Below are positions 23,234 to 33,338 of a stretch of DNA of 64,000 nucleotides, one piece after another. Position numbers and translations under genes: made by a program. The notes beneath the pieces were generated by a model. The model searched no databases. It was not told where the DNA came from and saw nothing but the letters and a program-made list of their open reading frames with translations. This DNA is from Adenophora triphylla var. japonica (taxonomy: Eukaryota > Streptophyta > Magnoliopsida > Asterales > Campanulaceae): positions 277,584 through 341,583 of the forward strand of contig JAFEMH010002441.1 in the NCBI GenBank assembly GCA_022495995.1, given 5' to 3'. Each line of letters starts with the position of its first letter. Within the stretch, counting starts at the first letter, position 1.

Positions 23234-23442
23234 TTGGGACCATTGACTCCGTCTTCGTCATCTACAAGTTTAATCTTGAACTCCTTCCAAACAAATGGAA
23301 GCTCACCAGCAGTGTATAAACTCTTTCTGCCATCATATGCAGGCAACCTCATCCCCAAGTCAGATTCTCTATACAGTTTCACCAGCTCTGCTATTATTGC
23401 CCTGTTCACATTTCTTGATGCCACTTCAGGAATTATACTAAC
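23234..23442 (-). pseudogene. AGO10-like fragment: Captured AGO10-like exon 2
   Basis: On the minus strand TTTGCAG precedes an open segment reading [16 protein letters not shown] and later [13 protein letters not shown], ending NGPK before GTAAGA. This is the linker/N-domain region of plant ARGONAUTE10 (PINHEAD/ZWILLE) or a close AGO1-clade relative. The exon has no stop and both splice sites are intact. It follows the 23733-24248 exon across a 290-bp intron. PAZ, MID and PIWI are absent, so no functional Argonaute can be made. It could yield a truncated chimeric transcript or small RNAs. Confidence 0.85.
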
Positions 23443-23732
23443 CTGCAAAGTAAAAGCACTGAGGGTTAAAAATATACCAACAAACAGCCATAAAAGCAAA
23501 CATTATTGATGGCCCAACTTAACCTCATTTATGGTATCATGACTAAGGACAACCCTATTCAATTTAAGAGTAATGCAACCCCCCCCTCCCCCCCCCACAC
23601 ACACAGAGATAATTCCATTCACTTCTTCCATATCTGCAATTGATGTGTACGGGACGAGGACAACTAATAAGCTGCAATAGACTTAAAACAGATAATGGTT
23701 TTTAAACAAACGCATTAAAGAAACTAGCTTAC

Positions 23733-24248
23733 ATCATACTGGATCAAGTCCTTGTCCGGTAACTGTGCAAAGAAATGGTTTGCCTTGACAATGCATTTTG
23801 TCCCCAGTTGACCAAACCCAGGCCTAGGAGCAAAATTCATAGACTTTCTTGAAGAAGGAAACCCCATCTCTAGTTCATTCTGCTTGCCTCCATTTTCATT
23901 AGACCCAATTTGAAAATCAGCTTGAATAGTCCCCTCAATCATTGCCATTGAAGGTTTGTTGATGACAGTGCATGGCATTGAGCTGGGTCGCATAAAGGCC
24001 TCGCCTTGATCGGATTTCCGGCCACCTCGGCCTCTTCTCCTTCCTCTATTTTTGGATGGAGGAGGAGGGGAGGGCTGGTTGGGGTTTTTTGCATTCTGGG
24101 TAGTTTCTTGATTTTGCGGTGGGCCTTTGCCATTTTTACCTGTTTTCGGATTTTTCTGAACTGGGTTGTTGTTGTTCATGGAGTTTTGCAAATTGGGTCT
24201 GACCACAAAGTGCTGTTCTCCTCCTTCCTTCATCTGCCTTACAGGCAT
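23733..24248 (-). pseudogene. AGO10-like fragment: Captured AGO10-like exon 1 (N-terminal)
   Basis: A 172-codon open segment on the minus strand. It starts MPVRQMKEGGE and includes an Asn/Pro/Gln-rich low-complexity part, a basic patch (KNRGRRRGRGGRKSDQG) and the conserved FAPRPGFGQLGTKC and IVKANHFFAQLP. It ends LIQYD at a donor GTAAGC (intron starts 23732). The start and basic patch follow Arabidopsis AGO10 rather than AGO1. No frame damage is visible, so capture is fairly recent or the fragment is constrained. Cargo orientation is opposite to the surrounding copia element. Whether upstream promoter sequence was captured is unclear. Confidence 0.88.
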
Positions 24249-24510
24249 GGTGATGACTGATGATGACTATTGAATTACCTAATTTTAAACTGAACATGTA
24301 TGATATATTGAATTAAAGGTTGGGGGTGGGAAGTTTTGCTGTTGAAACTGTACTTTGTCATTAACACTAAAATGAATTCCGAATTTCAATGCCACTGTTT
24401 TCATTGCGGAAAACAAAATTACGAGACTCGGTTTTTCTAAAGTACAAGCTGTTTTCCTGTCTGCTTTGGTGGCTTAAGAATGCTTATCATTTATACTTTT
24501 AACATTTCTC
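24249..24510. other. Sequence upstream of the captured AGO10-like start
   Basis: No coding frame. It lies between the divergent AGO10-like fragment (minus) and plus-strand exon-like segments, so it may contain captured 5' flank or intron. Confidence 0.3.
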
Positions 24511-25075
24511 AGAGTAATGCTGCTGCTGCTGCTGCTGCGGCTGGTCCATCAGAAATACAAGTTATAGATTTACCCGATTCTCCGTCTGATGTGCCAGGAA
24601 GTAATGACCAGCAGAGAGGTGAGCAGCTCCTCGCGATTATATCTACCACCTGTCAGTACTAAGGTTCAAATTTTTGGACATTCATTTTGGGATATAGGTA
24701 GTAATTTTTTAAATTTTGACTGCTTCTTCAGTGCAAAATAATTTTGGTCCAAAGAAGAGTGAACTAAGGATAGGTCAGTCTTCAGCCTTCTTCACATATG
24801 TCAAATCAAGCATGCTCAGGAGCAGTATCCAAGAGATTTCTATTCCCATAGATAAAGTTACCCCATTGTCAAAGATTCATAAAGATAGTAGTCTGTGTGG
24901 ATGACAAGTTGATAATCAAGGGCAGACCCCTGCTTCTGAAAATGTTCCTCAGCACGCGAGGATGAAGAGGATGCATACATGGGGTGGACAAATGGTTAGT
25001 GATATGCAAGAACATGAAGACATTCAGGCTCAGAAGAATCATTCTCATTCAGAGGATGCATACATGGGTGAGCAT
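24511..25075 (+). pseudogene. Exon-like segments of an unidentified gene in the CACTA element
   Basis: Three segments have splice-like borders. The first is about 24512-24618 (TTTCTCAG acceptor, poly-Ala from a GCT repeat, GPSEIQVIDLPDSPSDVPG, donor GTGAGC). The second starts about 24731 (TTCTTCAG acceptor) and reads SSAFFTYVKSSMLR before a stop at 24901-24903. The third is about 24925-25070 (KRMHTWGGQM, EHEDIQAQKN), followed by GTGAGC. They probably belong to one plus-strand gene, either captured or the relic of the CACTA's own. I do not recognise the protein. Confidence 0.4.
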
Positions 25076-25415
25076 TAGGATTATAGTTAGTATGGTTACT
25101 TGATCTTTCTTTTGGTTTGTGCTCTAGAGGGAGTATATACCCTTAGACTATTGATTTTTGAACATAATACGGTAGCTAGAATGGTTCTTGAACAAGTTTA
25201 GTAAGACATGAATAGTTTGTTAAATGTAATGGTGAATGTTATTTGGAGACAATATATTTAGTTTTAAATGATTAAAAGTTTGTTTTCAATTAAGTTTTGG
25301 AAAAGTTTGTTGATTTATCAATATTAATTCATAATATTATGTAGTAACAATTATATTATTGTAATGAAACATTTAAGAACTAATGTGATGGCAAAACATC
25401 ATTTTCATCCGGGAT
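25076..25415. other. A/T-rich CACTA interior, nothing recognised
   Basis: No coding frame, no repeat structure and no clear splice signals. Confidence 0.4.
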
Positions 25416-25876
25416 AAGGTGATTGCATTTTCAGTCACCTTCTCTAAGCAAAGGTGATTGCATTTCCAGTCGCCTTTTCTAAGCAAAGGTGATTGCATTT
25501 CCAGTCACCTTTTCTAAGCAAAGGTGATTGCATTTCCAGTCGCCTTCTCTAAGCAAAGGTGATTGCATTTTCAGTCGCCTTACACAAGCTAACGAGTTTG
25601 CATACCCAGTCGCCTTATACTAGCTAACGTGATTGCATTTGTGATTTAATAAATTAAATAAATAAAATTAAAAAACCCTTTACGTGACGGCCAAAAGCAG
25701 TCACGGAAAATAAGTTTCTAAGGTGACTGCTTATCCCGTCGCTTTAAGCTATTGCGACAAGGGTTTACGCGACTGCCATGGCAATTGATTTCCCAGTCGC
25801 CTTACCTTTTCGTGACTGTATTTCGCACATACGTGACGGCTTTTAGCAGTCACAAAAAGCCTTTTTTCTTGTAGTG
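25416..25876 (-). repeat. CACTA right subterminal repeat array and TIR
   Basis: Seven copies of a 35-bp unit start at about 25416, 25451, 25486, 25521, 25556, 25591 and 25626, each built on AGGTGATTGCATTT and AGTCGCCTT. More dispersed copies follow, and the terminal repeat ends at 25876. Confidence 0.85.
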
Positions 25877-26161
25877 CACCATTCATATACCAAACAACAA
25901 AGACCCAACTGGCCATACTCAAATGGAAGAAGTCATGCCAGTCAAAATACTTCCCCTAGATCATCTCACTCAAACAGCTCCCAAAACCATACTCAGTTTC
26001 ACAACCAAAACCAATTCCTTTCTCCCAATCAGTTTTCTAACCAATCCCAACCTATTGCTCCTACTCCCTATATGTTGCAAATCATGGGATATTATAATGC
26101 CCTAAATCAGTATTTTGGAAAGAGGGCAATGAACAAAGCTAGGGGACCAAAGAAATTCTAA
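25877..26161 (+). pseudogene. gag: Copia gag C-terminus after the CACTA insertion
   Basis: Reads HHSYTKQQRPNWPY and continues Ser/Asn/Gln-rich up to a stop at 26159-26161, just before the protease. Joined conceptually to 19609 it restores a basic, Gln-rich tail. A stop between gag and pol is known in SIRE-type elements. Here I cannot tell whether it is original. Confidence 0.7.
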
Positions 26162-29100
26162 TCCTTTGGACCCAAAAGAATAAAGGGTACCATAAATTTA
26201 TTTTTCTGTTTTGTAGGAACCTAGGAAAGGAATATGGTACTTGGATAGTGGATGCAGCAGGCACATGACCTTCAACAAAGAGTGGTTGCAACAATATGTC
26301 CCCAAAAATGGTCCAAATGTAACTTTTGGTGATAACTCTCAAGCCAAAGTCAAAGGATCAGGGAACCTTGTTACTAAAGACATCATTTTCACCAATGTGT
26401 CTTATGTAGAAGGTCTCAAGCACAATTTGATTAGCCTTAGTCAAATTTGTGATAAGGGATATCATGTTGTATGTTCCAAAAATCACTGCACTGTCAAAGA
26501 TGTCAACAACAAGTCAATTCTAACAGGAATCAGAAAAGGCAACCTCTACTGTCTAAACCTGGAAGTTGTGGATTCTTCAGATGCCCATTGCCTACTCTCC
26601 TTCAGTCAATCTGGTATGTCATGGCTATGGCACAAAAGATTGGCTCACCTCAACCTCAAAAGCATCTCCAAATTAGCCAACTCAAACCTAGTAAAAGGCC
26701 TACCCAAAATACCCTTCAAAAAGGACAAATTGTGCAAAGCCTGTCAATGTGGAAAGCAAAAGAAAACCTCCTTCACTACCAAAACCAGATTAGATACCTC
26801 AAAACCCCTTCAATTACTCCACATGGACCTTTTTGGACAAATCAGAACCAGATATCTAGGTGGAAAGAGATACTCTCTAGTTGTAGTTGATGACTACACT
26901 AGATTTACTTGGATCATCCTTCTTGAATCCAAAAAGGAAACCTTGGAACAGCTAGTCAAATTGTTCAACAAATTTCAAAACCAAAAGGGTTTATCCATCA
27001 TCAAAATCAGATCTGATCATGGCAAGAAATTTGAAAACACAGGTGTTGAAGAATATTGTGATCAAAAAGAGATTTAACACAACTTTTCTGCTCCAAGAAC
27101 CCCTCAGCAAAATGGAGTTGCTGAAAGAAAGAACAGAACAATTTGTGAAGCAGCAAGAACTATGCTGTCAGAGAACAACCTTCCTAAGTATTTTTGGGGA
27201 GAAGCAGTCACCACTGCTGTGTATGTTCAGAACAAGACCCTCATCAACAAGTTTCACTCCAAGACTCCCTATGAGCTATGGAATGGTAGAATACCAACCA
27301 TTTCATACTTCCATGGCTTTGGAAGTAGATGTTTCATTCATAACAATGGGAAAAATAACCTTGACAAGTTTGACTCAAAAAGTGATGAAGGAATTTTCCT
27401 TGGATACTCCAACACCAGCAAAGCCTACAGAGTTTACAACAAAAGGAGACTTGTTGTGGAAGAATCAATCCATGTTGACTTTGATGAAAACAATGACCAA
27501 AACCACACTGAATTGTGTGATTTTGATGAAGCTATTGGTAACTCGGATAATCTACCAGAAGTATCCCCTGTGCATGACCCCTCAAACCTCATCCCTGAAG
27601 AAGATTCACCTTCCCTACCTTACATGGTGCCCAAAGACACCAATAAACAACCTATTGGGTCTGACAGCCAATAATCCCTTTCCAACAGCAAAGGTGCATC
27701 TGACAGCCATGATGCACCTAATAGCCAACCTTCATCCAGCCATTAGAATCCTCTTGAAAATGACCCCATACAACCTTGCTGCAACACAAATACCTCAATT
27801 CCTCAACCTAAAATCATTACCCATACCATCCCACCAAATAAAAACATTTTTATTGACCTTCCAATACACGAGATGGATATTCCTCCAAACATGCCAGTTT
27901 ATGAATCTTTAATGAGTGCCTTCATTTCACAAATTGAACCAAAGAAGATCAATGAATCCCTTCAAGACACAGATTGGATTGAAGCAATGGAAGAAGAACT
28001 GGAACAATTTGAAAGAAACAAAGTTTGGAAGCTTGTTCCAAAACCTAAAAACCAAACTGTCATTGGGACAAGATGGGTCTTTAGAAACAAGATGAATGAA
28101 GAAGGTCTAGTGGTAAGAAACAAAGCCAGATTAGTTGCTCAAGGGTACAGACAAGAAGAAGGAATTGACTATGATGAAACATTTGCACATGTTGCAAGAC
28201 TGGAAGCTATAAGGCTATTTCTTGCATATGCTTCATTTAAGAAGATGAAAGTGTTTCAAATGGATGTCAAAAGTGCCTTCCTAAATGGAATATTAAATGA
28301 AAAAGTCTTTGTATCTCAACCCCCTGGTTTTAAACATCCAAAATTCCCAGACCATGTATATAAGTTGGACAAAGCCTTGTATGGGCTTAAGCAAGCACCT
28401 AGGTCTTGGTATGATACCCTATCCAAATACCTTCTTGGTAAAGGATTTACCAAGGGCCATATTGATAACACCTTGTTTATCAAGAAATATGGAGAAGACC
28501 AGCTACTCATCCAAGTCTATGTTGATGACATTATTTTTGGGTCATCAAATGAAGACTTGTGTACTGAATTTGGTGAAATCATGAAGAATCAATTTGAGAT
28601 GAGCATGATTGGTGAGCTCATATTCTTCCTAGGTCTTCAAGTCAAGCAAATAAAGGAAGGGATCTTCATTAATCAAGCCAAATATACAAGGCATATGATC
28701 AAAAAGTTTGACATGCAAACTGCTTCCCCTGCTAGAACTCCTTTGTCAACCACAACCAAACTCCATGCTGATCCTGATGGTCAAAGTGTGAATCCAACAC
28801 TTTATAGAAGCTACATTGGATCTCTCCTATATGTAATAGCTTCAAGACCTGATATCATGTTTAGTGTTTGCCTTTGTGCAAGGTTCCAAGCTAATCCTAA
28901 AGAATCTCATCTCTCTGCTGTCAAGAGAATCTTGAGATATCTGAAAGGAACTCCTGATTATGGCTTGTGGTATCCCTCTGAATCACCATTCTCCCTTATT
29001 GGCTTCACTGATTCAGACTATGCTGGATGCAATCTAGATAGAAAATCCACAAGTGGTGGTTGCCAATTCATTGGATCAAGAATAATATCTTGGTCAAGTA

Positions 29101-29465
29101 AGAAGCAAACTTCAGTAGCTACTTCAACAGCTGGGGCAGAATACATTGCTGCTGGTTTGTATTGTTCTCAAATTCTCTATCTTAAAAGTCAACTTCAAGA
29201 CTTTGGGATGGACATGTCAAATATTCCCATCTTTTGTGACAATTCTAGTATAATTGCCATGACAGAAAACCCTGTCGAACACTCAAAAACAAAACATATT
29301 GAAGTCAGACATCACTTCATCAAAGATCGTGTAGAAAAGGGGAATATCAACTTGGTCAAAGTATGCACTGAGGATAATGTCTCTGATATCCTAACAAAGG
29401 CAATGGATGAAAAGAGATTTGAGATGCTAAGAGCAATGTTAGGAATGATTAACTTGCCAAAATAA
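26162..29465 (+). pseudogene. pol: Copia pol polyprotein (PR-IN-RT-RH), SIRE-like
   Basis: Domain order is that of Ty1/copia. Protease has WYLDSGCSRHMT near 26238. GAG-pre-integrase and the integrase zinc region have LWHKRLAHL and CKACQCGK near 26625-26760. The integrase core has HMDLFG, RSDHG and GVAERKN. RT (27945-28700) has [23 protein letters not shown] and catalytic YVDD near 28518. RNase H has TDSDYAGC near 29005 and ends DILTKAM, stop 29463-29465. A single TAA at 27075-27077 interrupts integrase just before the third catalytic residue, and another stop lies at 27672-27674 in the linker. RT and RNase H form an intact 530-codon frame. The 3' LTR is not in the window. Confidence 0.92.
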
Positions 29466-29700
29466 AGACTTTTTATTAAAGGGAAACACATTACATATGG
29501 CTGCTGTCAACATTGTGGCATCTGACAGCTAACCTTTATACCAAACAAAAACCTTTATCATTTCAAAGCCAAACACTACACCAACAAACATTCAAGTCCT
29601 CAAAACACAAAAACAAATACCCATTACCAAAAGCTTCTCAATATCTTCCCTCCTTAACAGCTATGCCTCTTGCAGACTCTGACAGCTAAGAACTCTCTTC
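29466..29700. other. Copia post-pol spacer
   Basis: Noncoding. It carries repeats of the TGACAGCT word that also marks the copia LTR (about 29519-29528 and 29679-29690). Confidence 0.5.
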
Positions 29701-30516
29701 TTAACTGTTCTTTGGCAAATCATAAATATCCTCATCCATGAATCCATATTCATTGTAGAGAATATCAGGAGCCCTAAAAACATTCTCTTTGATCTCCCCA
29801 TATCTCTCTAACCATACTGGGTGCCTCTGCATGAATGGATCGATGGCAGTTGATGAGAACTGTAAAGAAGGACCGACCCTTCTTGGCCACCATTCCTCCA
29901 CATCATCATAAGGAGGATAATCCTTTAATGGAGAGACAAAGCTGAATGTCCCTGATGTGTTAGCACTCTCCTGGGCAATGACTGCTTGATCAGATTGAGG
30001 ACCCACACCTTCTTCATCATTCATCACTGCTGGACTTAAACATTTGAGAAACTGTGAGAAAAGCCTCATGTAAGCCTTGGATGGAGAACTTTGCACACCT
30101 GTAAAGTTGTCTCCAGTTCCCTCAAGAACTGTTTGAATCAGTAATAGTGAATCCCTTGGGACAGCTGTGAACTCCTTGACAGCTAAGAAATCAGGTTGAC
30201 CAATAGATGTGTCAACCTTAATCCTTTCTTTGATGTCATGTTTCACTAGCTCTCCCAGTGTGTAAACTCTCTCCACCTCTACCCCAACTTGTCTACTTGA
30301 TTCTCCCTCCTTCCTTCTATCAAACAGCTTAAGCTTAGCTGTCTGATCATCTTTTCCCTCACAAACTATCTTAGCCTTTCCCTTGTCCCTTACTACCTCC
30401 TCTAATCTTTTTCTCTCACCCTCCAATAAAGCTAATCTTTCCTCCTCCCAAAACTTCCTTCTTATCTCTCTCTCTTTTAACTCTTCTTCCTTCAATGGAT
30501 CATCAATTGGCAATTG
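29701..30516 (-). CDS. Antisense ORF downstream of copia pol (5' end lost)
   Basis: An uninterrupted minus-strand frame of about 272 codons. It starts upstream of 30516, where element A inserted, and ends with the stop at 29701-29703. The nominal start codon at 30540 lies in the inserted LTR, so the true N-terminus is lost. The product begins as a highly charged, probably helical segment rich in Glu, Arg and Lys. It continues into a globular-looking part with EEWWPRRVGPSLQF and RYGEIKENVFRAPDILYNEYGF. SIRE-type copia elements usually carry a sense-strand env-like ORF here. This one is antisense and I do not recognise the family. An open frame of this length beside decayed gag suggests recent selection or youth. 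Confidence 0.6.
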   Translation of the reverse strand, partial: QLPIDDPLKEEELKEREIRRKFWEEERLALLEGERKRLEEVVRDKGKAKIVCEGKDDQTAKLKLFDRRKEGESSRQVGVEVERVYTLGELVKHDIKERIKVDTSIGQPDFLAVKEFTAVPRDSLLLIQTVLEGTGDNFTGVQSSPSKAYMRLFSQFLKCLSPAVMNDEEGVGPQSDQAVIAQESANTSGTFSFVSPLKDYPPYDDVEEWWPRRVGPSLQFSSTAIDPFMQRHPVWLERYGEIKENVFRAPDILYNEYGFMDEDIYDLPKNS

Positions 30517-30711
30517 TGTAAGTACCCCAATCTGGATCACACCCTTTCAAACACACGGGAAACACCGCAGACTCATCAACACAGTCTCGACGACCCCTCT
30601 CACTCAAAACCCTCTCTAAACCCCCAACCAAACAAAGGCAGGAGCCTTCCTGGGATAAAAAGGGACAAAAGGACCTTTCGGGAATTTTCAGGAAATTGGG
30701 AAAGCAATATT

Positions 30712-30962
30712 GGTCCGTACGGACCTCTTTGTTGTCATAATTACTGAATCTCCTTAAAGTCCACAATATTCCCTCAAATCCCGGAAGAAATGATTACCCA
30801 CATGCTTAGTTGGTCCGTACGGACCTCTTTGCATGCAAGATGGTCCGTACGGACCTTATTGCTCAGGGGACACCATAATTGCAAATATTCCTCCATCATC
30901 ACAGATTCCCTCAAATCGAGGAAAACCAAAATACTGGATTACCAGGGAGGTCCGTACGGACC
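30712..30962 (+). promoter_or_regulatory. Array of four perfect GGTCCGTACGGACC palindromes, LTR A
   Basis: Perfect 14-bp palindromes at 30712-30725, 30812-30825, 30842-30855 and 30949-30962. Most are followed by TCTTTG. The last ends 22 bp before the TATA box, an upstream activator or operator position. Each half contains CCGTAC, resembling the GTAC core bound by SBP-box factors; the protein that binds here is unknown. Confidence 0.8.
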
Positions 30963-30983
30963 TCTTTGCACCTAATCTGGCAC

Positions 30984-30991
30984 TATAAATA
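30984..30991 (+). promoter_or_regulatory. LTR A TATA box
   Basis: TATAAATA, followed by GAGGGCTCCCCC. Present at the same place in every LTR of the family in this window. Confidence 0.8.
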
Positions 30992-31805
30992 GAGGGCTCC
31001 CCCTCCTCATTTTCACACACCTCCCACTTCTCTCTTCCTCCCTAGGCCTTCTGGCTTCCCCTCTAAGTCCTTCCGAGGCATTCCCGGCCCCTTTCGGATC
31101 CTTTCGAGGCCTTCCGAGCCCCCTCGTGGTGCTCCGAAGCCTCCCCGAGCGCTCCCGAGATGCTCCCGCGCTGCCCCGAGGCACTCTCGAGGTACTCTGA
31201 GGCCCCTCGTGGTACTCCGAGGCCTTGCCTGGTCTTTCCACGGTGTCCCGGCTCTTTCTGAGTCAAACCGGCGATCCCAAACCACGCCGAAACTCTGCCC
31301 GAGTGACTCCTGCCACCACAACGCACGCCGAACCTCTGCTCGAGTGATCCCGACGATCCCCACACACGCCGAACCTCTGCCCGAACGCAGCCTACAACCT
31401 CAACTCACGCCGAAACTCTGTCCGCAGACAACCGGTCCCTCCCGAAGCAATCCCGATCCATACCGGAACGCTACTCCGAACTCAAACACTACTCCCCAGC
31501 GGAAGACAGACACGAACCAAAATTGGTAAGGCTTCCTTCCATTACTATTTCAATACATTTCAATACATAGCATACAATGTAGACATCCGATACAGCATGC
31601 ATTTTTAAAAGCACACACACACACAACATTTAAAGGATATTAGGGGTATCCGAAAGACTCGTTTTACGAGGCTACTCGGGTGAGCTCTAATATTCTAATA
31701 TTCTCTTCCCGAGGAGTCATCTGACCTCCGAACTCAAAATCTCATCACACAAAAACAGTTTAAAATTATCTTTAAACTGATGCCCTTTTTCAATGTTTTG
31801 GGCTT

Positions 31806-31811
31806 AATAAA
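31806..31811 (+). terminator. LTR A polyadenylation signal
   Basis: AATAAA near the 3' end of the LTR, about 140 bp before its end, as expected for a retrotransposon R region. Confidence 0.55.
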
Positions 31812-31954
31812 AACGGCGTGGCGACTCTACAAATGCGAAAACAAACGGCGAGACACCTCCAACGAAACGAAAAACGAACCGCCGCGAGGCGGGGGACAGA
31901 ATGCCAGATGCCGGGGCGCGAACGCGCTGCCTCTCGGATCCGGGTAATTTCAGT

Positions 31955-31972
31955 TGGAGACTCCGCTGGGGA
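31955..31972 (+). other. Primer-binding site, element A
   Basis: TGGAGACTCCGCTGGGGA, differing by one base from element B's site. From family knowledge I expect a tRNA-Arg primer, as in Ogre-type elements; tRNA sequences were not checked. Confidence 0.65.
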
Positions 31973-33338
31973 ATTTTTGTTTTAAAATCTTTTTAAACAA
32001 AACAAATGATTTTTAAAACGATGATGAGGGTCAAACTTTCATTTTACCCCTTTCTTTAACTGTTGTGTGTGTGTGCACGTGCTTCATTTTTATTTTACAA
32101 AAAATAAAAAAAATGCATCAATATACATCTGTGCATACATTTAAAATTCTTCGAAAAACTTCTTACTCAGAAAAAGAATTTTAGAGATCGCACACTACGC
32201 GCCTTCTTGCCTCGGTTACACCGCACACTACTCACTGCTTCGCCTCGATTACACCGCACGCTACGCGCACCGCTGCCTCGGATACACCGCACACTACAAC
32301 CCTCGGCCGGGGTGGTCTCGGTTGCGATCGTTTGGTCTTCCTAGGCCTCTTGGACGCGCACGGGATCATTCCAAACATCCCATCCTAGCCAAGCGTCAAC
32401 CCTGCACGTTTGAGTCTTGAGTCACACTCTGTCCAGACTCGGTTGGTTTTTACCCAGTCCATGTCATACAGCCTGGATACATATACCATGCCGGCCATTT
32501 TCTGAGTCGAAGCTCGGAACTCAAGATCCCTTGCGCAAGCAAAGCGATGAAAGGTCATGCTAAAATCTTGACCTGATCTTGATTTTCCGAAGCTACACCC
32601 AGACGATGTTCCGTCCCGGATATACATCCATGCTCACATGACACCATGTCATCAAGCCTTTAATACGTCAGCCATGACGATATGACCCAGCCAACGCCTA
32701 ACGTCACAGATCCCTTGCGCAAGCAAGGTAAAGAGAGGTCATGCCAAACTCTTGACCCGATCTTGACTCAGGTGCCGGCTCGGTTCACTATTCACATGGC
32801 TAACGCATTAAAACGAACATGACAGGCTCGGTCCTTAGGTTTGATTTTTCTTTTAGGCCGGTGGAAACCGCTTGCCCTATAGGACCCTCGCCCGGGGCTG
32901 TCCACCCTGGAATGTCGAAATACAGGTGCAAAACGAGGGGCTTATAGCCGCACAGATGGTCTCCACTGACCCAGGATCTAGCATAGTTGCGAAAAAGAAG
33001 AGCAATCTTTTCCAACCTACCTAGGATTCTTAGAAAACACTGTTTTAAGTAAATTAAAACAAAAAAAAAATCATAAATAAAAAGCGGAAACCGCATGTCA
33101 CATGAGCTTTCCCCCTTTTATCCAAAAGGCCTTCCCATGTCTAAACCTTACCCGTCACCCCCTCCAATAACCGAGAGTGGTTGAGAGTACACGGGAGCCG
33201 CCTTTTCGATATCGAGGTCACAAGGTCCGATAGCCCTTTTCGGTTCAGCGGTGCGAACAGTCTGCTACTCCCACGTGGCGGGGATCAACAGATAACAGTG
33301 AGGGAAACGGAACCCCACCACTGAGAAACCTCCAGACA
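31973..33338 (+). other. Long untranslated leader of element A
   Basis: Contains three copies of a 33-bp unit (about 32190-32298, each with CCGCAC...GCCTCG). It also has two imperfect copies of a longer unit centred on GATCCCTTGCGCAAGCAA (about 32526 and 32709). No coding frame is supported. Confidence 0.6.

Larger units (their letters stand above)
19607..25879. mobile_element. CACTA (En/Spm-like) transposon carrying gene fragments
   Basis: The element spans 19610-25876 (about 6.27 kb). Its terminal inverted repeats are CACTACAAGAAAAA at the left and the exact complement at the right. The 3-bp duplication CAC flanks it (19607-19609 and 25877-25879). Subterminal repeats built on GTGATTGC occur at both ends. 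No transposase ORF is visible, so it is non-autonomous or deleted. It interrupts copia gag precisely: the Gln/His-rich reading continues on both sides. Inside are two AGO10-like exons on the minus strand and several exon-like segments on the plus strand. Confidence 0.95.
30517..31952 (+). repeat. 5' LTR of element A
   Basis: 1436 bp, TGTAAGTACC...GGGTAATTTCA. Order: four palindromes, TATA box (30984-30991), pyrimidine-rich leader, GC-rich transcribed part, AATAAA (31806-31811), end just before the PBS. Confidence 0.9.

Noticed and set aside
26241..29465. Treating copia pol as an intact gene
   Set aside because: A stop at 27075-27077 cuts integrase, another lies at 27672-27674, and gag is split by a transposon.
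31013..31365. Long overlapping minus-strand frames across the LTR (also near 44000-44500 and 60000-60600)
   Set aside because: They arise from the GC-rich, CTCGAGG-type composition of the LTR transcribed region, differ in frame between LTR copies, and show no domain.
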